DNA of 64,000 bases from Infirmifilum sp. NZ (GCF_022693705.1 NZ_CP094288.1:484490-548489); one strand, 5' to 3'. Numbered from the stretch's first letter, positions 23,371 through 32,841 are shown. Made by a program: numbers and translations. The notes: a model not told the origin generated them from the sequence alone.

Positions 23371-24431
23371 TAGCCTTTCACCTCGGGGAAGCGCTCGAGA
23401 ATCAGGTCTACCAGGCGCCCCACGCCCTCTAGTAGCGGGATGACGGTGGGGATTCCGTGCTTCGCCTCGAGCTCTGCGGCAACCCTTTTTGCCTCGTCGT
23501 GCGTCAAGTTCTCCGTGTTGATGGTTATCGCAAAGACGGGCCTGTCTGTGATCAGCTCTATCAGCTTAAGGTACTTCTCTAGAGGGGGCATCGGGTACTC
23601 TGGGAAGCCATCCAGTGTCTTCCGACCCGGAGCGTGCTGCAGGATGACCACTTCTGGCTTGAGGAGGTTCAGGATCTCGTAGCTCCCGGGGAATACAGGG
23701 TGGAGTAGTGAGCCCTGCCCGGGGACGACAAGGACCCTAGGCTTCTCCTCCGTGTACGCCCTCCAGACGACGTCCTCCAGCACGCCGGGTATGAAGTCGT
23801 TCACAACGGAGTCGAGGACGAACACGTACTTCGCGCCCTGCATCCACGCTGTCTGACCCGTGCCTATGAATACGGTCTTCACCCCTCTAGCGTTTAGCTC
23901 GTCGGCCACCATATGGGCCACCGTGCGTTTGCCGATGGCGGAGTCCGTGCCTACGACGACCACCTTGAGCGCCTTCACGTCCTTAATCTTCCCCGTGTAG
24001 AAGATTCTCGTGTTGTAGAAGATCTTCCTGACGTCAATCACCTCAACCCCCATCTGCCTGGCCAGGGGGCCGAGCTCAGGGTCGTCGCTTATGAACTCAT
24101 GGAGGCCGTTTACGATGCCTATACCTCTCAGTATGGCGCTCCTGACGATCTCCCTGTAGAGGTCCGGGAGCCTGCCTCCAGGGGTGGCCACCCCGATGAT
24201 GAGGTACTTTGTGTCAGGGTGCTCTGCCAGGGCCTCGTCCAGGTTCCTGTAGATCCTGATCCCGCGGGGCCTCCCGTCTAAAACCTCACCGGCGTCGCGG
24301 CCCGCTAGGGTGCTGTCGATCACGCCGACTATCCTGTACCGCAGGCTTTTCCTGACGAGCCCGTGCGCGGTTTTCCCGTCGGTTGACCTGAAGAGGCCCT
24401 CGGCAAGGATCAGTGCTTTAGGCGCCTCCAT
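23370..24431 (-). CDS. DUF1611/DgcN-like P-loop protein
   Basis: Two-domain protein of the DUF1611 family (COG3367): an N-terminal Rossmann-like domain (residues 1-140) and a C-terminal P-loop domain with VVVGTDSAIGKRTVAHMVADEL, then FIGTGQTAWMQG and VVPGQGSLLHPVFPGS. Members include DgcN, reported as a D-glutamate N-acetyltransferase in marine bacterial D-amino-acid catabolism. It overlaps the PLP enzyme gene upstream by 22 bp and the MurL-like gene downstream by 1 bp, so the three proteins probably act on one amino acid or N-acyl amino acid. Confidence 0.82.
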   Translation of the reverse strand: MEAPKALILAEGLFRSTDGKTAHGLVRKSLRYRIVGVIDSTLAGRDAGEVLDGRPRGIRIYRNLDEALAEHPDTKYLIIGVATPGGRLPDLYREIVRSAILRGIGIVNGLHEFISDDPELGPLARQMGVEVIDVRKIFYNTRIFYTGKIKDVKALKVVVVGTDSAIGKRTVAHMVADELNARGVKTVFIGTGQTAWMQGAKYVFVLDSVVNDFIPGVLEDVVWRAYTEEKPRVLVVPGQGSLLHPVFPGSYEILNLLKPEVVILQHAPGRKTLDGFPEYPMPPLEKYLKLIELITDRPVFAITINTENLTHDEAKRVAAELEAKHGIPTVIPLLEGVGRLVDLILERFPEVKG

Positions 24432-25402
24432 CTCCCTGTTACCACCGCGACAAGCGGGCCCTCAACCTCCCCCTCAGCCAGAAGCCTCTTTAGAGCTAGG
24501 ATAGATGAGGCAGAGGCTGGGAGTGAGCTGATTCTCTCCGTCACCCTCAGGAGCATGGCCATCTCCAGCATATCCTCGTCGCTGAACTCGTAAACCCTGC
24601 CTCCTGTCACTCTTATGGCTTCAAGGGCTTCGAGGGCGTTGAAGGACTTGTAGGCTACCAGTGGCTCGTTTACCGGGGTTTCCCTGACCTCGGACCTCGA
24701 CAGGGCGATGGGCTCCGCGGACCCCCTCCTCCAGCTCGCCGCGATCTGGTTGCCTAGGCTCGTTGTTCCGCCTATGAGCCTGGGTATTCTCGTCGCCTCG
24801 CCTTCGCGGTAGGCGCGGAGGAAGCCGAGGTAGATGCCGACGAGCGTTGTGCCGTTGCCCACGGGGACGGAGACAGCGTATGGCGCGTCGCCAAGGACGC
24901 TGATTATCTCGCGGGCTATAGAGCTGTAAGCCTCCGTGCTCACCTCATCGGACTCTGTTCCAGGGTTAGCGTCGTACCACTCGTTGGCTCTAGCTGCGCG
25001 AGAGCTGATTTCGACGGCTTCCTCGTAGGTGCCCTCCACGAATACCACGTGCGCGCCGTACCTCTTCATCTCCTCGACCCTGCTGTTCTCGTAGGATTTA
25101 GGGACGAAGATCACGGCGCGTAGACCGGCTTGCCTCGCGAAGTAGGATATTGCTACGCCGTAGTTACCGCAGGTGCCGACAGTAATGGTGTCCATACCGA
25201 GGTCGACTGCACGGGCGATATGAGCCCTCGCCGCCCGGTCCTTGTGGGTGCCGGTTGGGTTTGTACCCTCGTACTTCACGTACACGGGAGCGCCGTCGAA
25301 GCCGAGAAGCCTGTTGAGGGAGCGGAGCCTGAGAAGGGGGGTTTGGAGCCCCAGCAACCTGGCTAAGAGCTGTTTACTAGATGAGTCATCATCCACCTCC
25401 AC
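24410..25402 (-). CDS. PLP-dependent enzyme, threonine synthase-like
   Basis: Fold-type II PLP enzyme: NPTGTHKDRAARAHIARAV carries the Schiff-base lysine (HKDR), GTCGNYGVAISYFAR is the substrate-binding loop, and VPVGNGTTLVGIYLGF is the phosphate-binding glycine loop. At 330 aa it is close to threonine synthase, diaminopropionate or cysteine-synthase-type enzymes; the actual reaction is unknown. First gene of the operon; GTG 25402 follows GGTGA, and a TTAAAA box near 25443 suits a short leader. It may supply the amino acid used by the DUF1611 and MurL-like products. Confidence 0.85.
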   Translation of the reverse strand: MEVDDDSSSKQLLARLLGLQTPLLRLRSLNRLLGFDGAPVYVKYEGTNPTGTHKDRAARAHIARAVDLGMDTITVGTCGNYGVAISYFARQAGLRAVIFVPKSYENSRVEEMKRYGAHVVFVEGTYEEAVEISSRAARANEWYDANPGTESDEVSTEAYSSIAREIISVLGDAPYAVSVPVGNGTTLVGIYLGFLRAYREGEATRIPRLIGGTTSLGNQIAASWRRGSAEPIALSRSEVRETPVNEPLVAYKSFNALEALEAIRVTGGRVYEFSDEDMLEMAMLLRVTERISSLPASASSILALKRLLAEGEVEGPLVAVVTGRWRRLKH

Positions 25403-25631
25403 TTTTCACCCTCATACACGCGCTTTCATCCCAGAGGTTTTAATGTGACTCTACTCGGATGAGTATAGAGAAAAGGTGGTCTCTCTGTGTGGAAGTGGGA
25501 AATAAACGCTGGAGAGTTTAAGCATCGCACCGTCGCCTGTGGTGAGGTAACTTTCACAGGCACAACTTCGTCTGAAAGGTTTACCTCCACGGGGGAGTGA
25601 AAGATTTTAATGCGCCTGCGTAGAGGCTCCG

Positions 25632-26297
25632 ATGCTCGGAACGGTCGTAAACACACTTGCCGTCCTGGCGGGCTCCTCCATCGGGCTCTTCGCTGGTAAA
25701 AGAATCCCCGGTAGAGTTGTAAGATTTCTCCCAGAGGTTGTAGGGCTTTTTACGATTTCTCTGGGGCTCTCAATGGCCTTGAAGAGCGAGAGAGTGGTCT
25801 CGTTGCTCTTCTCGCTGATACTCGGCGCCGCCACGGGGGGCGCGCTCGGAATACATGATGGCATTGAGAGGGTGGCGAGCAGGTACAGCCGGGGCAACGG
25901 CAGGTTCGTTGAGGGGTTCATGGCGGCTTTCCTCACCTTCTGCGTTGGACCAATGACTATCGTCGGCTCGCTACGGGACGGAATGGGTGATCCCTCGATA
26001 ATCCTCGCGAAGTCGGTTATGGACGGCGTGGTGAGCGTAGCTTTGGCATCGTCGCTGGGCGTCGGTGTTCTTTTCAGTGCTCCCGCGCTTTTCCTCTTTC
26101 AGGGCTCTCTCGCGCTTGTCGGCTGGCTAGCGGGTCAGGTTCTCCCGGAGTTTGCTGTTAGAGAGGTGACAGCCGCGGGTGGTGTTCTGCTCGTTGGCGT
26201 GGGCTTAAACCTCCTAGAGTTGAAGAAGATCAAGGTAGCCGACGGCCTACCCGCCTTACTCTACGCCGCCGTCCTTCCGCTCCTCCTGACGTTCTAG
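25632..26297 (+). CDS. DUF554 membrane protein
   Basis: Seven hydrophobic segments and the family motifs GTVVNTLAVLAGSSIGLFAGKRIP at the N-terminus, GALGIHDGIE, FCVGPMTIVGSLRDG and KSVMDGVVSVALASSLGVGV identify DUF554 (YdfK-like). The function of the family is unknown; it is probably a transporter. ATG 25632 lies about 25 bp after ATTTTAAT (25604-25611). It overlaps the end of the convergent concanavalin-like gene by 4 bp. The 229 bp upstream of it hold two divergent promoters and nothing else seen. Confidence 0.85.
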   Translation: MLGTVVNTLAVLAGSSIGLFAGKRIPGRVVRFLPEVVGLFTISLGLSMALKSERVVSLLFSLILGAATGGALGIHDGIERVASRYSRGNGRFVEGFMAAFLTFCVGPMTIVGSLRDGMGDPSIILAKSVMDGVVSVALASSLGVGVLFSAPALFLFQGSLALVGWLAGQVLPEFAVREVTAAGGVLLVGVGLNLLELKKIKVADGLPALLYAAVLPLLLTF

Positions 26298-27022
26298 TAG
26301 ACTTTCACGTAGTCCACTTCGACGCAGGACCTGGACCTGTTCTCCTGCGTCAGGTGCCTGTAGACCTGCCCAGCGTCGCGCCGGTTGTACCCGAAAACCG
26401 CGTTGTCGATCCACACGTCAGCTCTAGCCTTCGAGGTTGCTCTCTTGCTGAGGGGGATTACCGCGATGAGCGCGTCGTCTATGTAGAAGCTAGCCTTCTC
26501 GCTCCGCCACTCCACCCTGTACACGTGCCACTCCCTGAGATCCAAGTCGGGGAAAACCGGCTTGCTCCTGTATATGGTGACGCCTATGGCGCCGCCCGTA
26601 GCCCTAGAGAGCAGGCTAGGGATGAGTAGGGAGCCCCTGTACAGCTTTATTGGCACGAAGCCCGTGTCGGCTTGGGCGAAGAAGCCCTGGAAGAGGTACG
26701 GACCCCTGCTCTGAAGGTGTATGAACCATATAGGCATGCTCAGGTCGAAAACCATCGAGTGGTTCCAGAAGCCCCACCCTGCAGAGCCGTAGTGCAGGTC
26801 TGTCATCCTGATCTTGGCCTCGAACGTCTTCTCCTCCCAGGGGAGATCGTCGAACCTCCCGTCAGAGATCTCGGCGTTGGAGTAGTAGAGAGCTTCGGTT
26901 GGACCGCTACAGAGAATGGCCTTGCTGTCCCTGACGGTTATTGACGCGTAGTTGTCGACGCGGTAGTCCCAGTAGGGGGTCTTTTCCTCGAAGTCGTCGA
27001 AGAGCGACTTCTCGTCCTTCAC
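26294..27022 (-). CDS. Concanavalin-like (GH16-like) beta-sandwich protein
   Basis: About 242 aa without signal peptide. WEEKTFEAKIRMTDLHYGSA, then LREWHVYRVEWRSEKASFYIDDALIAVIP, has the strand pattern of GH16/LamG-type beta-sandwiches (W-x-x-Y-x-V-E-W...x-F-Y-I-D). The GH16 catalytic motif ExDxxE is not visible, so a hydrolase activity is doubtful. It follows the RpiB gene by 21 bp on the same strand and may be co-transcribed. Possibly an intracellular carbohydrate-binding protein; uncertain. Confidence 0.6.
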   Translation of the reverse strand: MKDEKSLFDDFEEKTPYWDYRVDNYASITVRDSKAILCSGPTEALYYSNAEISDGRFDDLPWEEKTFEAKIRMTDLHYGSAGWGFWNHSMVFDLSMPIWFIHLQSRGPYLFQGFFAQADTGFVPIKLYRGSLLIPSLLSRATGGAIGVTIYRSKPVFPDLDLREWHVYRVEWRSEKASFYIDDALIAVIPLSKRATSKARADVWIDNAVFGYNRRDAGQVYRHLTQENRSRSCVEVDYVKVY

Positions 27023-27043
27023 GAAGCCCTTGGCCAGAGGCCC

Positions 27044-27487
27044 TCACCCCTCCGCGTCAACTCTTTTAAGGAACTCGATGTTCTCCCTTTCGGAGGGATC
27101 CGGCTCCCTCACGGAGAACCACTCCTCAAGGATCTCCTTGGCGACCTCCTCTGAGAGGAGCCTGGCGCTCAGGGCGAGGACGTTTGCGTCGTTCCAGAGC
27201 CTAGCCCCCCTGGCGTTTTTCGCGTCGAAGCAGAGGGCCGCCCTCACTCCCTTAACCTTGTTCGCTGCGATGCTGACCCCCGTGCCGGTGTAGCATATAA
27301 CCACGCCTGTATCGGCTTTCCCCTCGGCGACCAGCCTGGCGACCTCCAAGCCCACTTGGGGCCATGGGTAGGGCTTCCCGGTTGCCAGTGAGCCAAGGCG
27401 GATGACCTCAAAACCTCTCCTCTCGAGCTCGTCTGCTACGAAGCGAGCGATATAGTACGTGTCATCTGAGCCAACAGCGACTCTCAT
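27044..27487 (-). CDS. rpiB: Ribose-5-phosphate isomerase B / LacAB family
   Basis: Sugar-phosphate isomerase interconverting ribose 5-phosphate and ribulose 5-phosphate. Motifs: MRVAVGSDDTYYIA, GFEVIRLGS, VVICYTGTGVSIAANKVKGVRAALC with the family's Cys and GTG loop, and ARLWNDANVLALSARL. The ATG at 27487 lies 28-29 bp after TTTAAC (minus strand, near 27516), so it is preferred over TTG 27505. Length of 147 aa is typical. Confidence 0.85.
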   Translation of the reverse strand: MRVAVGSDDTYYIARFVADELERRGFEVIRLGSLATGKPYPWPQVGLEVARLVAEGKADTGVVICYTGTGVSIAANKVKGVRAALCFDAKNARGARLWNDANVLALSARLLSEEVAKEILEEWFSVREPDPSERENIEFLKRVDAEG

Positions 27488-27521
27488 ACAGTTTAATACT
27501 TCCAAGAGGGGTTTATTTGCG

Positions 27522-30059
27522 TTAAATTTCCTCCATGCTACCGCTTACTCTTACCACGCGCTCTATCCTCCCGTCCTCTACGTGAACCACAGTTGAATTG
27601 GGGGGCTCGTCTACGTCAACGTGGGTTATGAGGAAGATCTGGTCGAAGTACCTGGTGAGCTCCTCGCTGAAGTACCTCATTATACGCTCCCTTCTCTCAA
27701 CGTCGGAGGAGCCGAGGGGTTCGTCGAGAACCAGAAAACGGGGGTAGGAGCCCTTAGCCCCGGGGAGCAGGGTTAGCGTGAAAGCGATCCTCATGGCGAG
27801 GAGGAACTGGTCGTTCGTGCCGCCCGAGTACACGTCTCTCCTCAGCCACCTTCCAGCCTCGGTATCGTAGACTTCTATATCGTAGGTCTCCGGGTCGAGC
27901 CGAACAGCCCGGTACCTGCCGCCCGTGAAGTATGAGATAATATTGCTCATATGGTTTTCAACGCTCGGCGCGAAGGCCTCCCGCCTCTTCCTAGAGATCT
28001 CCCTCATGGCCTCAATAGCCTTCTGAGCGACTTTCACATCTTCCTCGATTTTCTGCAGCTCGGTACGCATGGTTTCAAGGTTCTTCTTTAGCTCGTCCAG
28101 ATGGAGTATTTTCTCCTCGGCTTCACTAATTCTCTCGGTCAGGTTCTTGATGGTCTCTTCCTGTCTTGCCCGCCTCTGGCTGACGTCGCTTAGCTCCTCG
28201 TCGACGCGCCTCAGAGCATCATTGACGGATTCAAGGGTTGGGTTTCTAGAAGCACCGTCGATGTAGTTAGGCTGACCTAACAGCTCCTCAGGTGGCTCTG
28301 GAGGCGACATGCTTTTAAGCTCTGCCTCAACCTTACTCTTTTCCTCTGCGAGCTGGCTGAGCCTGAGCCTCAGCGAGTCGATCTCGCTTCGCGTCCTCTC
28401 AATGCTTCTTCTCAGCTCCTGCTCTCTCTTCTCCAGAGCCATTATCTCCGCTTCGAGCTTCGACTTGCTTTGCCTTAGCTCCTCAACCTGGGCCTTCAGG
28501 CGCTCAACCTCTCCCTCGACGACGTCAACTACGTCTGATGGTGATTTCAACTCCTCTAGGCCAGACTTCGAGGCAATTTCGGATATTGAAGCCTCCAGGT
28601 TTCTAACCTTGTCCTCGAGACTGCTCTTCTCCCTCGTGAGCTCTTCCAACCTGCTCTTCTCGCGATCTAGGCGGGATGTCAGAGCCTCCTTGGCTTTTAT
28701 CTCTGAGTCAAGCTTCATCGCCTGAGACGCTATTGCGTGCTGTCTTCTCGCCTTCAGCTGAAAACCACTTAGAGCAAGCACAGCTCCGGTTAGAATGGAA
28801 ACTACAGAGACCAGGGGGCTAAGCGCAAGGAAGAGCAGAGCGGATACTAGGGATACAGCTACCCCTACTTTGGACCAGACCGGAGTGCTGACCTTGGACA
28901 GCTCCTGCTCCAGCGCCGCTTTCTGCCTTTTAATATTCTCGACTTCTTCGCGGGCCAGCTCCAGTCGCTTGACCTCGAGCTCAGCCTCGGATATCTGCTC
29001 GGCGAGCTGCTTTATCCTCGCCAGTATCTCCTCCCGCGTATCGTAGTACCTCTTGATCTCAGCCAGTAGCTTCGAGTGCTGCTCCAGCGTGCTTTGAGCC
29101 TGATTGATCTCGTCATCCAGATCCTTGACCTTCCTTTGCAGATAGGGCTTCTGTTCGCCTATGGATTTGAGGTCGTTCTCCTGGTCCTTAAGGCTCTTCT
29201 CGGAGTTCGCCAGGTAGTCCTGAATGGTCTTCGCCTCTCTCTCGACTGCTTCAATTTTCCTCTCTAGCTCTTGCCTGCGCTCCATAAATTTGCGAAGATC
29301 CTCTAGGTAGCTCCTTGCGGTTTTAAGGATTTTCTCTTTTTCCAGCAGCTTCGAAGCTTCAGCCCTAGTCTTCTCCAATAGGTCCCTCCACTCAGCGACT
29401 TTTTTCCTCAGCTCCTCTAGCTCCCTTATTTTCCCTTCAAGCTCTGCGACGGTCCTCGCGAGGTCCTCCCTTTTCCTCTCCTTGTCGCGCCTCTCCTCGT
29501 CCAGCCGCTGCATGGCCTTGTTGTAGCTCTCAAGCCCCATCATCAGGTTGATTATCTTCTCTCGGTCACCCTTGTTCATCTCGATTATCCTCTCGAGGTC
29601 CTTCTGCGCCACGATGTTCGTCGACAGCATCTCACGCCACGAGACGCGGATAATGCGCTGGACCTCCTCGTTCACTGCCTTAACCCCCGTTGCGATCAGC
29701 CTCTCTCCGCCACCCGTGATCTCGATCAGCTTGGCGCTCACCTGCCTGATCGAGTCCCCATCCCTTTCGAGCTCGCGAGCCACCCTGAACCTCTTTCCCT
29801 CAACCTCGAACTCAACTTCGACCAGCGCTCTGCGAGACCTGTGGTTCACGACTTCCGCGTAACCTCTCTGAGGGTTGCCCCTGATAGCGCCTATTGCCTG
29901 GTGGTCGCCGTAGATCCCGAAGAGTACGGCTTCGATGAGCGTGGATTTCCCTGCCTCGTTGGGCCCCCTGATTATTATGAATCCCCTGTCTAGGGGTAAG
30001 GGGTCGGGTATGCTGAGCCTCCTGAAATTGACCGCCCTGATACTTTTGATGACTACCAC
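27522..30059 (-). CDS. rad50: Rad50-type ATPase without zinc hook
   Basis: Double-strand-break repair ATPase partner of Mre11. N-terminal Walker A GPNEAGKSTLIEA near residue 33, two long coiled coils, and C-terminal signature VYSGGTNDQFLLAMR with Walker B FLVLDEPLGSSD. I find no cysteine in the protein, so the CXXC zinc hook is absent. Instead, at the exact centre (about residues 393-437, 28754-28882) sits a hydrophobic hairpin: VGVAVSLVSALLFLALSPL and VSVVSILTGAVLALSGF. This resembles two membrane-spanning helices, as in bacterial YhaN-type proteins. The start overlaps mre11 by 7 bp. Confidence 0.9.
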   Translation of the reverse strand: MVVIKSIRAVNFRRLSIPDPLPLDRGFIIIRGPNEAGKSTLIEAVLFGIYGDHQAIGAIRGNPQRGYAEVVNHRSRRALVEVEFEVEGKRFRVARELERDGDSIRQVSAKLIEITGGGERLIATGVKAVNEEVQRIIRVSWREMLSTNIVAQKDLERIIEMNKGDREKIINLMMGLESYNKAMQRLDEERRDKERKREDLARTVAELEGKIRELEELRKKVAEWRDLLEKTRAEASKLLEKEKILKTARSYLEDLRKFMERRQELERKIEAVEREAKTIQDYLANSEKSLKDQENDLKSIGEQKPYLQRKVKDLDDEINQAQSTLEQHSKLLAEIKRYYDTREEILARIKQLAEQISEAELEVKRLELAREEVENIKRQKAALEQELSKVSTPVWSKVGVAVSLVSALLFLALSPLVSVVSILTGAVLALSGFQLKARRQHAIASQAMKLDSEIKAKEALTSRLDREKSRLEELTREKSSLEDKVRNLEASISEIASKSGLEELKSPSDVVDVVEGEVERLKAQVEELRQSKSKLEAEIMALEKREQELRRSIERTRSEIDSLRLRLSQLAEEKSKVEAELKSMSPPEPPEELLGQPNYIDGASRNPTLESVNDALRRVDEELSDVSQRRARQEETIKNLTERISEAEEKILHLDELKKNLETMRTELQKIEEDVKVAQKAIEAMREISRKRREAFAPSVENHMSNIISYFTGGRYRAVRLDPETYDIEVYDTEAGRWLRRDVYSGGTNDQFLLAMRIAFTLTLLPGAKGSYPRFLVLDEPLGSSDVERRERIMRYFSEELTRYFDQIFLITHVDVDEPPNSTVVHVEDGRIERVVRVSGSMEEI

Positions 30060-31222
30060 GCTCCCACCTCCTGCAGGACCTCCAACCCCCTGCTGAGGGC
30101 CTTCTCCACGATCTCCGCCTCATAACCCGAGGACTGCTTTATGGCCTCCTCCATGTAGCGCCTGAAGGATTCTATTGGAGACGTTGCGTCGAGGGTCACG
30201 CGCACCTCTTTAAGGACGCACTTCAGGTCTGAGTCGTCGATCGTGACCAGGAAAAAGCGGTCTTCAAGCCTCCTCATTATCTCCGCCCTACTGTACCTCG
30301 AGAGTTTCTCAAGGGGGATTCTACCCGAAACCACGATCCGGATGATCATCTGCGGGTCGGGCGGAGGGGTCGAGCTGACCACACGCGCGACGGGGTTCTC
30401 CACGCTCTCTTCGAGCTCGACGTAGACTGTTTTCATTCTGCGCGTGGGGACCTCTTCGAAGCTCAGAGACGCCCCCGACCTCGGGTTGAGCCCCACGTAG
30501 ACGAAGCCCTTCTTCTCGTCGGTCTCCTCGTTGAAGCTCCTCCTTTCGGTGCTCCCGGGGTAGACAACGAGGGCGTTTCTAACTGTTGTGTAGGAGTGGG
30601 CGTGTATGTGGCCGAGGGCCAGGTAGTGGAGCCCCTCGGGTACATCCTCGGGTGCTATCGTTGGGGCAGACCAGCTTTTCGGTATCTTAAAGCCCGCGAA
30701 GTTGTAGTGCAGCATAGCTATGTTGACATCGCCCTCGACAGGAATCCTGAGGTTGCGGTAGCGAAGGGGGTTCTCCGTTGCTTCGATCGTGTGATCGTAT
30801 GATATGCCCGCCACGGCGACGTCGAAGCCCTCGACGCTGAGGTGCTCCACTCCGAACTCGACGGTATCCGAGAAGAACGTCACGTAGCCTGCGGCTTCGA
30901 GCTCGCTGAGGGGGGACATGCCTTCCTCCTGCGAGCGCGGCATGTCGTGGTTCCCCCCTACCGCGAAAATCCTGACGCCCTCGCCGCTAAGCCTCCTCAA
31001 GGCCTGCAGAACCCGCGTGCGTATAGGGTTTCTAGGGTTAACCGAGTCGAAAAGGTCGCCTGTGATCAGGAGAACGTGAGGCTTCACGCTCAGGGCGAAG
31101 TCGATGACCCGCAAGAAGGACTTGTAGAAGTCGAGCCTCCTCTCCTGCGCCTTTGGACCCATGAGGCCGAGCTTAGGATCAAGGTGGTTGTCGGCCGTAT
31201 GCACGATCCTTATCATGCTCAC
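30053..31222 (-). CDS. mre11: Mre11 nuclease
   Basis: Mn-dependent nuclease of the Mre11-Rad50 complex that processes double-strand ends. All phosphodiesterase motifs are present: HTADNHLD (residue 8 on), ITGDLFD, VGGNHD with catalytic His, MLHYN, and GHIHAHS. Length 389 aa, with the C-terminal part free to bind the Rad50 coiled-coil base. Overlaps herA by 4 bp and rad50 by 7 bp, so all are translated from one mRNA. Confidence 0.94.
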   Translation of the reverse strand: MSMIRIVHTADNHLDPKLGLMGPKAQERRLDFYKSFLRVIDFALSVKPHVLLITGDLFDSVNPRNPIRTRVLQALRRLSGEGVRIFAVGGNHDMPRSQEEGMSPLSELEAAGYVTFFSDTVEFGVEHLSVEGFDVAVAGISYDHTIEATENPLRYRNLRIPVEGDVNIAMLHYNFAGFKIPKSWSAPTIAPEDVPEGLHYLALGHIHAHSYTTVRNALVVYPGSTERRSFNEETDEKKGFVYVGLNPRSGASLSFEEVPTRRMKTVYVELEESVENPVARVVSSTPPPDPQMIIRIVVSGRIPLEKLSRYSRAEIMRRLEDRFFLVTIDDSDLKCVLKEVRVTLDATSPIESFRRYMEEAIKQSSGYEAEIVEKALSRGLEVLQEVGAW

Positions 31223-32841
31223 ACCTCCGCAAATCCCCCTCGGACAGGTGGAGGAAGCCTCGGCGCCGTCAGGTTCAGGTCCTCGCGGGTCTTACGTAGC
31301 TCCTCGACTAGGTCTATGTCTGCTCCACCCTCCCTAGTCATCCTCTCGCGCACTTTGACGATCACAGGTATACGGGTGAGCTCACCCACGATCACGGCCT
31401 CGCCGACGTTGAGCCCCGGCAGGTCCCGCATGAGCTCCTCCCCCAGCCTCTCGCTCGACTCCGCTACAGCTCTCTGGTCCAGCGGGTTCGTTATCCTCAG
31501 GATTATCTGGCTGTTGCACTGGCTGAGTGTGTCGGCGTCTATCTTGCTGGGCCTCTGCGTCACGAGTATTAGGAAGACGCCGAACTTCCTCCCCTCGGCG
31601 GCGATCGTGTTAATGATCTCCGCGGACATCGTCCTCCTCTTCGCTGCCTTGCTGGGGACAAACCTGTGCGCCTCCTCAACCACCACGAATACCGGGTACG
31701 GGAATTGGCCGGTAGCCCTCAGGTTAAACAGCCCCTCCAGAACCCTGCTTACGATGTAGTCCTGGCTCGCGTCGTTCAAGCCTGAAAGGTCGAGGATAGA
31801 GACGTGGCCGGGTCTCAGAATCTCGTCCTTCAGCGGCGTCGTTCTGTCCCCGAACACGCGGAGTTTGACGAGGCTATGCAGGTGGTTGTACGCTCTGCTT
31901 GCTGCCTCCCTCTTCTTCTTCTCCGAGGACCTCGCCATCTCGTCGAGCTTTGCGAGGAGGTCGTTAACCCCGTACGCGGTTCTCTTCTCCTCCCTGAGGG
32001 CCCTCACCGCCTCTCTTACAGCGCTCCTCACGTTCGCCCAGCTCTCAGGTATGCCCGCTATGGCCGCCACCTCGTCGCCGTCCAGTTCCGAGAGCTTGAA
32101 GATAAGCTCGTGAACGTTGTCCAGCTGATCCGGGGAGTACCTCCCCGTGCTGTTGGGGTTCCTGAAGATCTGGATCCTGCTTGAAAACTCGTGCCTCCTC
32201 ATGTCCCTCGTGCGACTTAGGAAAACGTAGTCCGCGTGCGGGTCGATCACCACCGCTGTGCCCCCAAGCCTCAGGAGTTCTTCGAGGATGACGCCGACCG
32301 TGTACGACTTTCCTGCGCCGGTCTGAGCTATGACCGCTACGTGCCGCCTGAAGCCGTTGACGCTCAGGTAAACGGGCACGGACGGCCTTGAGACGAGACT
32401 CCCGATGTGCAACCCTTCGTCTGGGTCATACGAGAAGAAGTCCCTCACGAGCTCGTCCGGCGCCAGGTAAACCGGGTTGCCCGGGAATAGAGCGCGCCTC
32501 GGCATCAGCACAACTTTCCTGCCGTTCTCCTCGGCTAGAAAGCCCAGCGTTCTAGCCATGCACAGTATGTTCGAGTCATCCACTCCTGCGCTGTACACTC
32601 GCTCGAGCGTCGCTAGGTCCAGCTTCGACGTGAAGGCATTGCTCCTCGACACTACTCCGACTACTTGAGCCAGAACGCTGACCTCCTGCAGCCGGCCTCC
32701 GAACCTCTCCTTAGACTTCACTACGACGTACTCGAACTTCTGCGGGTGCCCCTCCTTGGTCGTGACGAACACGAAGCTCTCCGGTGTAGCCTCCTCGACG
32801 ATCCTCCCGATCGGTTCAAGGGTAGTGTACACGCCTCTCAC
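31219..32841 (-). CDS. herA: HerA DNA translocase
   Basis: Hexameric bipolar translocase working with NurA in end resection. N-terminal HAS-barrel (about residues 1-95), Walker A AQTGAGKSYT near 172, VVIDPHADYVF, Walker B VFVVVEEAHRFVPS near 388, and the sensor/arginine region LVTQRPSKID. Length of 540 aa is usual. It overlaps nurA by 26 bp and mre11 by 4 bp. Confidence 0.94.
   Translation of the reverse strand: MRGVYTTLEPIGRIVEEATPESFVFVTTKEGHPQKFEYVVVKSKERFGGRLQEVSVLAQVVGVVSRSNAFTSKLDLATLERVYSAGVDDSNILCMARTLGFLAEENGRKVVLMPRRALFPGNPVYLAPDELVRDFFSYDPDEGLHIGSLVSRPSVPVYLSVNGFRRHVAVIAQTGAGKSYTVGVILEELLRLGGTAVVIDPHADYVFLSRTRDMRRHEFSSRIQIFRNPNSTGRYSPDQLDNVHELIFKLSELDGDEVAAIAGIPESWANVRSAVREAVRALREEKRTAYGVNDLLAKLDEMARSSEKKKREAASRAYNHLHSLVKLRVFGDRTTPLKDEILRPGHVSILDLSGLNDASQDYIVSRVLEGLFNLRATGQFPYPVFVVVEEAHRFVPSKAAKRRTMSAEIINTIAAEGRKFGVFLILVTQRPSKIDADTLSQCNSQIILRITNPLDQRAVAESSERLGEELMRDLPGLNVGEAVIVGELTRIPVIVKVRERMTREGGADIDLVEELRKTREDLNLTAPRLPPPVRGGFAEV

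Noticed and set aside
26294-27022. Calling the beta-sandwich protein an active GH16 glycosidase
   Set aside because: The ExDxxE catalytic motif is not present; only the fold pattern is supported.
30842-31759. 305-codon plus-strand frame spanning mre11 and herA
   Set aside because: It crosses the overlapping junction of two certain genes and has the Arg/Ser-rich composition of a shadow frame.
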